Position numbers and translations under genes: made by a program | The notes under the pieces: model-generated | What the model was told of the DNA's origin: nothing | What the model saw: only the letters and a program-made list of their open reading frames with translations | Database searches by the model: none | Source of the DNA: UBA2638 sp046293135 | GTDB taxonomy: Bacteria > Pseudomonadota > Alphaproteobacteria > Micavibrionales > Micavibrionaceae | Length of the DNA stretch: 64,000 nucleotides | NCBI GenBank assembly: GCA_046293135.1 | Contig: JBKBPR010000005.1 | Location: forward strand, 1-64,000 | Reading direction: 5' to 3' | Part shown: one piece after another, positions 27,432-36,675 of the stretch | Layout of the letters: each line of letters begins with the position of its first letter | How positions within the stretch are numbered: the first letter of the stretch is position 1

Positions 27432-28007
27432 TCACGCATCGCTCATATCCATCGTGATTTTACTCATGTAATCGGTTTCTCTTTTCTGCGCAAGACAATC
27501 TGCGTATTTTGCAAAGCTATCCAAAAGCCTCTCCAGCCAATCCTGATCGGCCTTTGCGAAATCACCCAGCACATAAGGGCTAACTCTATCCCTATGCCCC
27601 GGATGGCCGATCCCGATCCGAATGCGCCAGAAATCCGGCGTTCCCAAATGCGCCTGCATGGATTTTAAACCGTTATGCCCCGCATTACCGCCGCCCTTGC
27701 GAATACGGGTTTTGCCCGGCTCCAGATCCAGCTCATCATGAAACGTAAAAATATTCTCTGGCTCGATCTTGTAGAACTTCGCGGCGGCGGCGACGCTCTG
27801 ACCGGAATTGTTCATATAGGTTTCAGGCTTGAGGAGCGCTATTTTCACGCCATCAATCCGCCCTTCCGAGACAAGCCCTTGGAATTTTTTTCGGAACGGC
27901 GGGAAATTATACTCCTGCGCAATCCTGTCAATCGCCATAAAGCCGACATTGTGACGGTTTTTGGCGTATTGCGCACCGGGATTGCCCAACCCGACCAGTA
28001 AGATCAT
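27432..28007 (-). CDS. pth: Peptidyl-tRNA hydrolase
   Basis: 191 residues from ATG 28007, chosen because the family begins [11 protein letters not shown] and GAGGAAAAACCG gives a good ribosome site. An upstream in-frame start would add 38 residues of doubtful value. Pth frees peptides from prematurely released tRNAs. The catalytic histidine is in [11 protein letters not shown], and [36 protein letters not shown] and RIRIGIGHP are the canonical blocks. The neighbours rplY and ychF are as expected. Confidence 0.96.
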   Translation of the reverse strand: MILLVGLGNPGAQYAKNRHNVGFMAIDRIAQEYNFPPFRKKFQGLVSEGRIDGVKIALLKPETYMNNSGQSVAAAAKFYKIEPENIFTFHDELDLEPGKTRIRKGGGNAGHNGLKSMQAHLGTPDFWRIRIGIGHPGHRDRVSPYVLGDFAKADQDWLERLLDSFAKYADCLAQKRETDYMSKITMDMSDA

Positions 28008-28123
28008 CGGTTTTTCCTCATCATATATCGGCTTGGTTTTGCACGGCCTGCTCAGAAATTTCGGTAGCTTCGATAGAAATGCGAACATTGCCAAATCTTC
28101 CCAGAAAACCCGCCTCACCACAA

Positions 28124-28166
28124 TAAAAAAGGGCGGCGCAATAAAGACCGCACCACCCTTTTTAAA
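28124..28166 (-). terminator. Terminator between rplY and pth
   Basis: On the minus strand AAAAAGGGTGGTGC pairs with GCGCCGCCCTTTTTT, using G·U pairs, and ends in a T run. It lies 25 bases after the rplY stop, so part of the rplY transcript may end before pth. Confidence 0.75.
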
Positions 28167-28190
28167 AACATATCAGCGTAGCCGAGATTT

Positions 28191-28889
28191 TTACTCAGCC
28201 TTTGCTTCTTCTGATGCTTCGCCTTCAGCCTTATCACCAGCGTCATCCGCCGCAGCGTCATCTGCAATCGGCTTGGCCAATTCTGCATCGGCCTCAGCTT
28301 CTTCAGCCGCTTCCTGATCCGCCGTCTTCGGCGCAGCAATCGTTGCAATCGTAAAGTCACGATTATCAATCACGAATTTTGCACCTTCCGGCAGGATCGC
28401 ATCAGATGACTTCACCGAATCGCCGATCAATTTGCCTTCAAGATTCACTTCAATCTGGTCAGGGATATTGTTGGCCAGAACAGTCACTTCCACTTGGTGG
28501 CGCGTTACGTTCAAAATACCCTTTTGCGTGATGCCTTTGGATTTTTCATGATTGATGAAATTCACAGGAACCATAACAGCAATTCTCGTTTTCGCAGTCA
28601 CGCGAAGGAAATCAACATGTTCCACAATGTCCGTCACAGGGTGAAGCTGAACATCGCGCACCAGAACAAGGTGCTTGTCGCCGCTTACATCCAGATCGCA
28701 TAGCGTGGTAAACATGCGGCCTTTTCTGTATTCAACATTGATCGTATTCGTATCGAGCGAGATTTTCACAGGCTCTTTTTTATCGCCGTAAATCACGGCG
28801 GGAGTTTTGCTTGCGCGGCGTAAAGAACGTGCTGCCCCCTTACCGGCCTGCTCTCTTTTCTCCGCTTGTAATGCGTAGTTTTTTGACAT
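28191..28889 (-). CDS. rplY: Ribosomal protein bL25 (CTC family)
   Basis: 232 residues from ATG 28889, with AAAAAGGAAAAAACC upstream. It is the long CTC form: an N-terminal 5S rRNA-binding L25 domain (KGAARSLRRASKTPAVIYGDKKEPVKIS), a beta-barrel TL5 domain (about 100-190), and an acidic A/E/D-rich tail of about 45 residues. It binds 5S rRNA on the large subunit. It follows prs and precedes pth on the same strand. Confidence 0.95.
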   Translation of the reverse strand: MSKNYALQAEKREQAGKGAARSLRRASKTPAVIYGDKKEPVKISLDTNTINVEYRKGRMFTTLCDLDVSGDKHLVLVRDVQLHPVTDIVEHVDFLRVTAKTRIAVMVPVNFINHEKSKGITQKGILNVTRHQVEVTVLANNIPDQIEVNLEGKLIGDSVKSSDAILPEGAKFVIDNRDFTIATIAAPKTADQEAAEEAEADAELAKPIADDAAADDAGDKAEGEASEEAKAE

Positions 28890-29055
28890 GGTTTTTTCCT
28901 TTTTCAAATGGTTCGGCCTCCAGGGGTGCCGCAACCGGTTTCAAGATGCACGATAAAAAGCAAAAATCCGATAGAAATGCAAGGAAAAACAGTAAAATAA
29001 GGCTTTCAACGAAATTTAGCGGGAATTAGCAGATGTTAGCGCTAATTAGCCGCAA

Positions 29056-29988
29056 TTAACGGAACAGTGCCGAGATCGAGCGCTCTTCACTTGTCCGCAA
29101 AATCGCCTCACCGATAAGATTGGCAACGGAAAGCTGCTCAACCTTTTTGGATTTTTCGATATCAGCCGTCGCCAGAATGCTATCGGTCGTTACAAGACAT
29201 TCCATTGGTGATTTTTCGATTTTCTTGACCGCCTCGCCCGAAAGCACGCCATGGCCAACATAGGCATAAACGGCCTTTGCGCCCTTATCCTTGAGCGCCA
29301 CAGCGGCATTGCAAAGCGTGCCGCCGGAATCAACGATATCATCGACAAGAATACAAATCTTGCCCTTCACATCGCCGATCACGTGCATAACCTCCGACAC
29401 GCCGGCCTTTTCGCGGCGCTTATCAATAATCGCCAAATCGCCATTACAACGATTGGCCAGTGAACGGGCGCGAACGACCCCGCCGACATCGGGCGACACA
29501 AGGCAAACCTGCTCACCGTTAAACTTCTCCAGAATATGCGGCACAAAAACAGGGCCGACCGAAAGGTTATCCAGCGGTATATCGAAAAACCCTTGAATCT
29601 GCCCCGCGTGAAGCTCCATCGTCAAAACGCGGTTTGCGCCTGCTGCGGTGATCAAATTGGCGACCAGCTTGGCCGAGATAGGCGTTCTGCCGCCCGTTTT
29701 ACGGTCTTGGCGCGCATAGCCGAAATACGGCAACACCGCCGTGACGCGCCTTGCAGAACCGCGCCGTAAGGCATCCATGGCGATCAGCAGCTCCATCATA
29801 TGGTCATTGGCGGGAAATGATGTGGATTGAATAAAGAAACAATCCTCACCGCGAATATTTTCCATGATCTCGACAAACACCTCATTATCAGCGAAACGCT
29901 TCACATCGGCTTGGGTCAGGGGGATATCCAGATAATCGGAAATGGCCTGCGCCAGCTTGGGGTTGGAGTTTCCGGAGATCAATTTCAT
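29056..29988 (-). CDS. prs: Ribose-phosphate pyrophosphokinase
   Basis: 310 residues. It makes PRPP from ribose 5-phosphate and ATP for nucleotide, histidine and tryptophan synthesis. Visible blocks are [10 protein letters not shown], the ATP loop ([10 protein letters not shown]), the flexible loop with [13 protein letters not shown], and the PRPP-binding [19 protein letters not shown] 13-base tandem repeat containing its ribosome-binding region sits immediately upstream of the start. First of the prs–rplY–pth–ychF run. Confidence 0.97.
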   Translation of the reverse strand: MKLISGNSNPKLAQAISDYLDIPLTQADVKRFADNEVFVEIMENIRGEDCFFIQSTSFPANDHMMELLIAMDALRRGSARRVTAVLPYFGYARQDRKTGGRTPISAKLVANLITAAGANRVLTMELHAGQIQGFFDIPLDNLSVGPVFVPHILEKFNGEQVCLVSPDVGGVVRARSLANRCNGDLAIIDKRREKAGVSEVMHVIGDVKGKICILVDDIVDSGGTLCNAAVALKDKGAKAVYAYVGHGVLSGEAVKKIEKSPMECLVTTDSILATADIEKSKKVEQLSVANLIGEAILRTSEERSISALFR

Positions 29989-29992
29989 AGGC

Positions 29993-30018
29993 GTTTATCC
30001 GTGATGTTTATCCGTGAT
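29993..30018 (-). repeat. 13-base tandem duplication in the prs leader
   Basis: On the minus strand ATCACGGATAAAC occurs twice without spacing, ending four bases before the ATG of prs. The GGAT in the proximal copy is a likely ribosome site, so the duplication also creates a second one 13 bases upstream. Confidence 0.85.
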
Positions 30019-30126
30019 ACTGGCGCAATCAGGCTTTGTATCGAATTTACAATGTGAGCGCACTATAAGAATCCAATCCCGCAAGGTCAACAATTTTCAG
30101 GACTAAGTTTTTTTAGCGCGATTTAT

Positions 30127-30918
30127 CTAATCCTTGATCATAATCAACGAAATCTGGCGGCCATAATCTTTTTCAGCTCTGTGCGTGGCGCGGCGATAGC
30201 TGAAAAAATCCTCTTCATTGAAATATGTATCAAGATCCTTGATGTAAACATTCCGCACCCCGATCAAGGCCAGCTTATTGGCGCAATAGCCCGCCAGATC
30301 GAACATCAAGCGGTTTTCCGCCCGTCCAGCCATAAAAAAGCGCTCGTTCTCGCCGTCTTCGTCCATAAAGGGCTGCACGAACTCTTCACTGACCTCATAA
30401 GACACCTGCGCGATACAAGGCCCGATACAGGCGCGGAGCGAGGATTTTTCAGCGCCGAGATCAATCATGGCTTGCGTTACGCTATCCAGAACACCGCCGA
30501 TTGCGCCCTTCCAGCCCGCATGCGCCGCCCCGATCACGGGCGCGCCATCAGGCTTTTGCCCGCGCAACAATACGGGCGCACAATCCGCCGTTAACACGCC
30601 AATCGCAACCCCGCCGCGATCGGTCACCAAGGCATCGGCTTGCGGCTTTTCATCAGCGCGCCAGAGCTTATCTTGAACCGTGATGCAGGCATTGCCATGC
30701 ACCTGATGCACCGTCATAATGTGTTCAGGCTCAATATTGATAACGCCGGCGATAGTTTCGTAATTCTTTTTGACATTTTCCGGCAGATCATCCGAGCCGC
30801 TCCCGCAGTTCAGGGCATTATAAACGCCTTTGCTGACACCGCCGCGCCGCCCGAAAAATCCATGAAAAACGGGGTCTTTGGCATTGTCGCAGAAATGCTC
30901 CATATCATAATAAATCAT
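30127..30918 (-). CDS. pgeF: Laccase-domain protein PgeF (YfiH/YlmD family)
   Basis: 263 residues from ATG 30918, preferred because GAGGAGAATGACGGC precedes it and because an earlier ATG would overlap midA. The family hydrolyses purine nucleosides or corrects peptidoglycan mis-synthesis (PgeF in E. coli removes wrongly added serine). The metal ligands are intact: HQVHGN, TADCAPVLL and AAHAGWKG. It directly follows midA with a 13-base gap, in the common lgt–midA–pgeF order. Confidence 0.94.
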   Translation of the reverse strand: MIYYDMEHFCDNAKDPVFHGFFGRRGGVSKGVYNALNCGSGSDDLPENVKKNYETIAGVINIEPEHIMTVHQVHGNACITVQDKLWRADEKPQADALVTDRGGVAIGVLTADCAPVLLRGQKPDGAPVIGAAHAGWKGAIGGVLDSVTQAMIDLGAEKSSLRACIGPCIAQVSYEVSEEFVQPFMDEDGENERFFMAGRAENRLMFDLAGYCANKLALIGVRNVYIKDLDTYFNEEDFFSYRRATHRAEKDYGRQISLIMIKD

Positions 30919-30931
30919 GCCGTCATTCTCC

Positions 30932-32146
30932 TCAAAAGCCTGCCGGCTGAACTTCGTTTGTCCCATGCGCCATCCCCATCACTTTAAACAATGCCCCCAT
31001 TTCATCCGAATGCGTCAGGCGATGCAATGCTTTTGTGACATCTTCGCGCTGATTTTTATCGCCTTGCTCCAAGAGCCGCGCCGCCCGCAGCGCAATCCCC
31101 ATATTGTGCAAAAATGCGCCTTGGGTATTCAGAGCGCAAAAATCAATACCCTGCGCCGCGACAACCTCCCGCAGCCTGCCAAAATCAACATGCGAGGTTA
31201 TATCCGCATCCCCCAAAGTATCGCCATCAAGCACATTAACTATTTTATGCTGCCGCAAGGCCTGAAGCGTATCGCCATAGTCCGATTTTTCATGGCCGTA
31301 ATCAATCATTAAGGCCGCGCCCGATTGCCGTTTGAGCCGCTGCGCAATCTCCGACACCAGTGCTTCACGCGCTAAGGAAATCTCGCAGATCGCTCCTTGC
31401 AATGGCACAGGAAAGCCCAGCGGCGCAGCAAAATCAGGTGATGGGCGCAGCCCCCAATCAAAGACACGCTTGCCTAGATGTTCACCATCATGCTCGTTAT
31501 CACGCGTCTTATCATTCGTCGTTCCTTGAGGGCTTAAGACAATCCCACGCTCATGCCAGCCTCCGCCCTGATAGCAATATTGCTGCACGGGGAGCGCATC
31601 AAGCAATTCATTGGCCACCACGAAAAGTGGCTCATGATCAGGCACTGCAGCGAAATCCTCATGCCATTGCACCGCAGATGAACCGCCCAATGACCCGATA
31701 TTGCCCCCCTTGAGCGTGTCAGATTGAACCGCCCGTAATACGGGGCTGGTTTCAACAATATGCACCTCCAGCGCGGCGGACAGACCCGCAACCCCCGCAG
31801 CCACGCGCAATATATCACGCATCAGCGAACCGCGCCCCGCCCCGATTTCGCACAAAATAACGCGCGGCGGCGCGCCCATGCGTTGCCAATAATCCGCAAG
31901 CCAAATTCCAATCATCTCGCCGAAAAGCTGGGATATTTCAGGCGCTGTGGTGAAATCGCCACGCTGCCCGAAAGGGTCTTGGCGCATATAATAGCCATGC
32001 TGCAGATGCCCCAATATCAGCGCCATAAAATCAGCGACGCTCATAAAGCCATCTTGTTGAATCTTAGCGCGCAAAATATCCTGAAGCGCGCGGGCGCTGT
32101 TTGATAGTAAAAGGGTTGATTCAGCCGCTTGATCGTTCACGTTCAC
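30932..32146 (-). CDS. MidA/NDUFAF7-family SAM-dependent methyltransferase
   Basis: 404 residues. The family methylates an arginine of complex I in mitochondria; the bacterial substrate is probably the same subunit. Landmarks are HGYYMRQDPFGQRGDFTTAPEISQLFGEMIG, the SAM loop CEIGAGRGSLMRDILR and VANELLDALPV. A loop near 225-240 (PQGTTNDKTRDNEHDGEH) is a low-complexity insertion relative to most members. It lies between lgt and pgeF. Confidence 0.93.
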   Translation of the reverse strand: MNVNDQAAESTLLLSNSARALQDILRAKIQQDGFMSVADFMALILGHLQHGYYMRQDPFGQRGDFTTAPEISQLFGEMIGIWLADYWQRMGAPPRVILCEIGAGRGSLMRDILRVAAGVAGLSAALEVHIVETSPVLRAVQSDTLKGGNIGSLGGSSAVQWHEDFAAVPDHEPLFVVANELLDALPVQQYCYQGGGWHERGIVLSPQGTTNDKTRDNEHDGEHLGKRVFDWGLRPSPDFAAPLGFPVPLQGAICEISLAREALVSEIAQRLKRQSGAALMIDYGHEKSDYGDTLQALRQHKIVNVLDGDTLGDADITSHVDFGRLREVVAAQGIDFCALNTQGAFLHNMGIALRAARLLEQGDKNQREDVTKALHRLTHSDEMGALFKVMGMAHGTNEVQPAGF

Positions 32147-32170
32147 AATTTCAATCTCGATTAGGCCTCA

Positions 32171-32220
32171 GTTTTAGAGCGTTTTAGAGCATTTTACGGC
32201 GTTTTATAACGTTTCAGAGC
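32171..32220 (-). repeat. Five 10-base imperfect tandem repeats at the lgt 3' end
   Basis: The plus-strand units are GTTTTAGAGC, GTTTTAGAGC, ATTTTACGGC, GTTTTATAAC and GTTTCAGAGC. The array covers the last five codons and stop of lgt and runs on towards midA. Ten-base phasing matches one turn of DNA, so it could be a bend or slippage product. Confidence 0.85.
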
Positions 32221-33031
32221 TATTCCAGCTTTTATCCGTTTTACGCCGCGCATAAACAATCAAAACCGCACCGCCCAAAATCATCGGCAGGCACAATATC
32301 TGCCCCATTGATACAATATCCAGAACAAGCCCGATATGCGCATCAGGCTCGCGGTAGAATTCGACAAAAAAGCGCGACGCGCCATAGCCGATCAAAAACA
32401 CGCCCGACAAAATCCCCGTATGCAGCCTTATACTCTCGCGCTTGGCCAGCCAATACAAGGCCGCAAACAGCAATGCCCCCTCCAAGATCGCTTCATAAAG
32501 CTGGCTGGGGTGACGCGGCTCATAGCCGCCATGCGGGAAACGCACCGCCCACGGCATATCGGTGGTACGGCCATAAAGCTCGCCATTGATGAAATTCGCA
32601 ATCCGCCCGAAAAACAAGCCGATCGGCGTTGCACAGGCCAGTAAATCGCAGAGCTTTAAAAAGCTGAATTGCTTCAATCGGCTATAGAAATAGCTCGCCG
32701 CGATTACGCCGCACACCCCGCCGTGAAACGACATACCGCCGCGCCAGATTTTGAGTATTTCCAACGGGTTTTCAAAGTAAAACCCCGATTGATAAAACAG
32801 CACATAGCCCAAACGCCCGCCGAGAATAACCCCGACAATCGCCCATGGCAGGAAATCATCAATATCATCCTTATGCGGTCTATCGCCCTCAGGATAGCGG
32901 TTTTTGATAAGGGAAAGGCAATATTTCCAGCCCAGTAAAAATCCGGCGACATAGGCCAGCGCATACCAGCGCACCACCAAAGGGCCAAGCGAAAAGGCGA
33001 CAGGATCAATATTCGGAAAGTCAAAAGCCAT
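32204..33031 (-). CDS. lgt: Prolipoprotein diacylglyceryl transferase
   Basis: 275 residues from ATG 33031, four codons inside the longest frame, since the family usually begins with the MxFxFPNIDPVAF segment. Inner-membrane enzyme that attaches diacylglycerol to the lipobox cysteine. Signature loops are WRGGMSFHGGVCGVI, GRIANFINGELYGR and GGYEPRHPSQLYEAILEG, with about seven membrane helices. The lipoproteins at 9.3, 12.4 and 42.6 kb are its likely clients. First gene of the lgt–midA–pgeF group. Confidence 0.96.
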   Translation of the reverse strand: MAFDFPNIDPVAFSLGPLVVRWYALAYVAGFLLGWKYCLSLIKNRYPEGDRPHKDDIDDFLPWAIVGVILGGRLGYVLFYQSGFYFENPLEILKIWRGGMSFHGGVCGVIAASYFYSRLKQFSFLKLCDLLACATPIGLFFGRIANFINGELYGRTTDMPWAVRFPHGGYEPRHPSQLYEAILEGALLFAALYWLAKRESIRLHTGILSGVFLIGYGASRFFVEFYREPDAHIGLVLDIVSMGQILCLPMILGGAVLIVYARRKTDKSWNSSETL

Positions 33032-33131
33032 GGCGCGTATCATGGCCTCTCACATACGCCAAAACAAGAAGATTTTTTCAAATCCGCTTTGTTTTTGTGA
33101 GCGTCAAACGAATGGTCAATGCTCAATGAGC

Positions 33132-34133
33132 CTATCTGTAAGGATCGTCCTTGGAGAGATATTTCTCAACATATTGGCGAATACCGTCCTCAAGCGAGGT
33201 GAAGGCCTTGATATAGCCCGCCGCGTGTAATTTGCTCATATCGGCCTGCGTGAAATACTGGTATTTGTTCCGCAAGGCATTGGGCATATCAACATAATTG
33301 ATTTTGGTCGGCTTGGTGCAGGCCTTGAACACAGCCTCGGCCATATCCTTGAAGCTTCGCCCCTGCCCTGTGCCGAGGTTAAACAAACCGCTTTTATCCT
33401 TATTCTGGTAAAACCACAGCATGACATCAACGCAATCTTCAACCCAGATGAAATCGCGCACCTGTCCGCCATCGGTGTAATTCGTGTTATAGGATTTAAA
33501 CAACCGCGCCGCCGCGCCCGCATTGACTTGCGGATAGAGCTTTGAAACCACGCTCATATGATCGCCCTTGTGATATTCATTCGGGCCGTAAACATTGAAC
33601 ATCCGCAGCCCCACCCATTGCGGCGGCACTGGCTCGGAGGCTTCCTTGGAATGCACCACGCGCGAAACACGGCGATCAAATATATTCTTCGACCAGCCAT
33701 ATGCATTCAAAGGCTGAAGCTTGGCAAGCGCTTGCGGCGTATCATCATCGCGGAATCCGATATCCGTATCGCCGTTGCCATAGACCGAATAGGACGAGGC
33801 ATAGACAAACCGCACCTTGTTTTGCGCGCACCATTTCCACAGTTCGCGGGAGAAGATAAAATTGTTATTGATGATCAAATCGGCGTCTTGCTCGGTCGTT
33901 GTCGATATCGCGCCGAGATGATAAATCATCTCAATCTCCGATGCGTGCTGATCGAGATAGAAAAACAGATTATTCGGCGCAACGAAATCGCGAATCTCGC
34001 GCTTGGCGATATTGCGCCATTTGTCCTCATCGCCCAGAACATCGCAGATCACAATATCATTGATGCCGTTTTCTTCCAGCTTGGCCACAAGGTTTGATCC
34101 GATAAATCCGGCGCCGCCCGTTACGATAATCAT
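33132..34133 (-). CDS. hldD: ADP-L-glycero-D-manno-heptose 6-epimerase
   Basis: 333 residues of extended SDR fold. The last step in making ADP-heptose for the LPS inner core, so the cell makes heptose-containing LPS. NADP loop GGAGFIGSNL at 6-15, YGWSK is the catalytic Y-x3-K, with YASSYSVYGNG, FNVYGPNEYHKGDHMS and QVRDFIWVEDC typical of HldD. It stands alone here, without hldE or waa genes. Confidence 0.95.
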   Translation of the reverse strand: MIIVTGGAGFIGSNLVAKLEENGINDIVICDVLGDEDKWRNIAKREIRDFVAPNNLFFYLDQHASEIEMIYHLGAISTTTEQDADLIINNNFIFSRELWKWCAQNKVRFVYASSYSVYGNGDTDIGFRDDDTPQALAKLQPLNAYGWSKNIFDRRVSRVVHSKEASEPVPPQWVGLRMFNVYGPNEYHKGDHMSVVSKLYPQVNAGAAARLFKSYNTNYTDGGQVRDFIWVEDCVDVMLWFYQNKDKSGLFNLGTGQGRSFKDMAEAVFKACTKPTKINYVDMPNALRNKYQYFTQADMSKLHAAGYIKAFTSLEDGIRQYVEKYLSKDDPYR

Positions 34134-34348
34134 GCTTTATTCCCCAAAGATCCGGTTACGTAAGTTTTGATTATACCAGTTTTCATGATCCCATAAACCT
34201 ATTTAAACTTTCCTAAGATCACGGCCAGGATTGCGGAGTTTGGAGTTGCCACGGCGCTCGCCCCAAACGGGCGTGGAAAAAGACTCCTTTATGCTTGTCA
34301 GGCTGCGCCATTGTGTGTAAAAAGAGCCTCATTCCAAAGGAAACAGAT

Positions 34349-34654
34349 ATGGCTGGAGCAGAAAAACTACTCGACGATCTTGCGCGTCTGGCTGGCGGAG
34401 CCGCTGGCACGATTGGCGCCATGCGCGGCCAGATGAAGGATGACCTCAGAGCAAGGCTTGATAATATCGCCCTGCGGCTTGATCTCGTCCCGCGTGCCGA
34501 GTTTGAGCGTTTGGAAGCTATGTTAGCGCAATCCCGCATTGAGCAGGAAAACCTCAAAAAGAGGCTTGATGCGCTTGAGGCATCGATAAAACCAGCGAAA
34601 ACTCAAAAAACTGCGTCAAAACTCCAAAAAACAGCAAAAAAGACCGCCAAATGA
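34349..34654 (+). CDS. ubiK: UbiK/BMFP-domain accessory factor
   Basis: 101 residues from ATG 34349, preceded by AAAGGAAACAG. A membrane-fusogenic coiled-coil protein that helps ubiquinone synthesis. The BMFP core is seen (EKLLDDLARLAGGAAGTIGAMRGQMKDDLRARLDNIALRLDLVPRAEFE), with a C-terminal coiled coil and a K/T-rich tail. Its stop overlaps the start of the YbjN-like gene by four bases, so the two are translationally coupled. Confidence 0.88.
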   Translation: MAGAEKLLDDLARLAGGAAGTIGAMRGQMKDDLRARLDNIALRLDLVPRAEFERLEAMLAQSRIEQENLKKRLDALEASIKPAKTQKTASKLQKTAKKTAK

Positions 34655-35154
34655 GCATTCAAAACGATTATTTCGACACCCAAGACAACCCGCTCGACCA
34701 TGTTGAAGAGGTTTTGAGCGCCCATAACTGGAGCTTTAGCCGTATCACGGATGAAGAACTGATGGTGCAGGTTGCGGGCAAAAACTGCAATTACGACCTG
34801 TTTTTCATCTGGCAGGACAATATGAACGCGTTGCAATTCTGCGCTCAATATAACTTTGCTATCCCGCAAGACCGCATGGACAAAGCCGCGCATCTATTGA
34901 TGAATATCAACCGCAACCTTTGGCTTGGGCATTTTGAAATCGCCGATGATAACCGCTTGCCGAGCTTTCGTCATACTTGTCTGTATCGCGGCATCCAGCG
35001 CACAGGCGGCGGCTCCGATCTTGAAGATTTGATGGATGTTGCCTTGGCGCAGTGCGAGAGCTATTACGCGGCTTTTTATCTGCTGGCGCATGATGATTAT
35101 GCGGACGACCAGAATATGGCGCTGGCACTCATGGAAACAATGGGCGAGTCATAA
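34651..35154 (+). CDS. YbjN-domain protein
   Basis: 167 residues. The YbjN fold is indicated by LDHVEEVLSAHNWSFSRITDEELMVQVAG, the central INRNLWLGHFEI strand and TGGGSDLEDLMDVALAQCESYYAAFYLL. Function in bacteria is unclear (sensory or chaperone-like). The order ubiK–ybjN-like–proC with coupled starts is common in Alphaproteobacteria. Confidence 0.9.
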   Translation: MSIQNDYFDTQDNPLDHVEEVLSAHNWSFSRITDEELMVQVAGKNCNYDLFFIWQDNMNALQFCAQYNFAIPQDRMDKAAHLLMNINRNLWLGHFEIADDNRLPSFRHTCLYRGIQRTGGGSDLEDLMDVALAQCESYYAAFYLLAHDDYADDQNMALALMETMGES

Positions 35155-35223
35155 CTCCCAAGCCATAAACGCAATCTTTTCTCTCACAGCAAAAACAAGC
35201 AAACAAACGACCCAAGCCAACTC

Positions 35224-36051
35224 ATGACCCAAAATTCACGCAATAAACTCAATCTGCTGCTTATCGGCTGCGGCAAGATGGGCGGGGCGCTGCTCGAAGG
35301 CTGGCTTAAGAATGATATTTGCAAAGCTGTGCAGGTCGTTGAGCCATTCGGACTGCCCGCGCAATTCCAATCCAATGCACTCATTGCCCATCACACACAT
35401 ATTGCTGATATAACGCCAGAAGCGCCATTTGATGCGGTTATTCTGGCGACAAAGCCGCAAAGCATGGATGAGGTTTGTGCAGCGCTTCAGGGCATAATCA
35501 CCGCCGATACGCTGGTTTTATCCATCGCCGCCGGAAAAACGATTGCTTATTTCGCTCAATATTTCGGCGCGGCGCAGCCGATTATCCGCACCATGCCCAA
35601 CACCCCAGCCGCGATTGGTGAGGGGGTTACCGTCGCCTGCCCGAATACGCATGTGACACCAAACCAACGCGCGGCCACAGAACAACTGTTTCAGGCCAGC
35701 GGCTTGCTGGAGTGGCTGGAGGATGAAAGCCTGCTCGATGCGGTGACGGCGCTTTCCGGCTCCGGCCCCGCCTATGTGTTTCACCTGATCGAAACGCTGG
35801 AACAATCGGGGATAGAGATCGGCCTTCCCCCGAAATTGGCCGCAACATTGGCACGCCAAACCGTGATCGGCAGCGCCGCCCTTGCCAAGGCCGAGCATGA
35901 CACGCCGCCCGCCACCTTACGCCAGAATGTTACCAGCCCCGGCGGAACAACCGCCGCTGCGCTTGATGTTCTTATGGATGGACGGCTGGAGGAAATTTAC
36001 AAAGCCGCCCTAAACGCCGCAAAAAATCGCGGCAAAGAGCTGAGTAATTGA
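35224..36051 (+). CDS. proC: Pyrroline-5-carboxylate reductase
   Basis: 275 residues. Reduces pyrroline-5-carboxylate to proline with NAD(P)H. Rossmann motif LLIGCGKMGGALLEGWL near the start, IIRTMPNTPAAIGEG in the middle and the ProC signature SGSGPAYVFHLIETL plus ENVTSPGGTT-like QNVTSPGGTTAAALDVL near the C terminus. Third of the ubiK–ybjN-like–proC group. Confidence 0.96.
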   Translation: MTQNSRNKLNLLLIGCGKMGGALLEGWLKNDICKAVQVVEPFGLPAQFQSNALIAHHTHIADITPEAPFDAVILATKPQSMDEVCAALQGIITADTLVLSIAAGKTIAYFAQYFGAAQPIIRTMPNTPAAIGEGVTVACPNTHVTPNQRAATEQLFQASGLLEWLEDESLLDAVTALSGSGPAYVFHLIETLEQSGIEIGLPPKLAATLARQTVIGSAALAKAEHDTPPATLRQNVTSPGGTTAAALDVLMDGRLEEIYKAALNAAKNRGKELSN

Positions 36052-36095
36052 TTAGAGCGATCTGCTCGATGGCGTTCAGTGCCAGATCAGCCAAG

Positions 36096-36590
36096 CTACT
36101 TGCCCATTTTTTCTTTGATAAATTTATCACGGAAGGAGAAAATAACATCCCGAACACCGCCCTTTGCTGGCTTTCTTGAGCCTTGTGCAGGGTCATAGCG
36201 CGGAATCGTTTCGGTTTCTAAGCTTAGCTCAACTTTACCGATAAGATTATCAACATCAACATTTTTTATATGGCTTTGTTTGAGCTTGAGCATAATTTTC
36301 TGCTCCGCCTCACCGTAATCACCGTCTACCCATACCAGCTGACGGGCGAAGTTGAAAAACGCAGCCTGATCTTTTGCATCAACAATTTTATCAAACATTT
36401 CTTCGATATCTTGCGGTGTCGAAATATCCTGTTGCAGCACTGTTTTTTGCTCTTCTGAGAACGGAATATCCGCAAGCGCTTCGGAGAGATAACGCACCTC
36501 TTCGGATGTCACGATATCATCCGCATGTGCAATAGCGAATAATGTGCGCCACATGTAAAACTGACTTTCGGTAACGTTTGTTTTGTTCAT
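36096..36590 (-). CDS. TerB-like protein
   Basis: 164 residues of mainly helical protein. The segment WRTLFAIAHADDIVTSEEVRYLSEALADIPFS and the later FARQLVWVDGDYGEAEQKIM match the paired helix-acid motifs of TerB/DjlA-type domains, where acidic residues bind metal. A basic tail (FSFRDKFIKEKMGK) follows. It diverges from nfuA, about 85 bases away, and converges on proC. Function unknown; some relatives are linked to tellurite or stress response. Confidence 0.65.
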   Translation of the reverse strand: MNKTNVTESQFYMWRTLFAIAHADDIVTSEEVRYLSEALADIPFSEEQKTVLQQDISTPQDIEEMFDKIVDAKDQAAFFNFARQLVWVDGDYGEAEQKIMLKLKQSHIKNVDVDNLIGKVELSLETETIPRYDPAQGSRKPAKGGVRDVIFSFRDKFIKEKMGK

Positions 36591-36675
36591 ACGAATAATC
36601 CCCTGTGCTGCAGTTTACAAAATTGAGCAGATAGACCTATATTGTATCTTATTACCAAGAATGAAAAGGTTAAAA

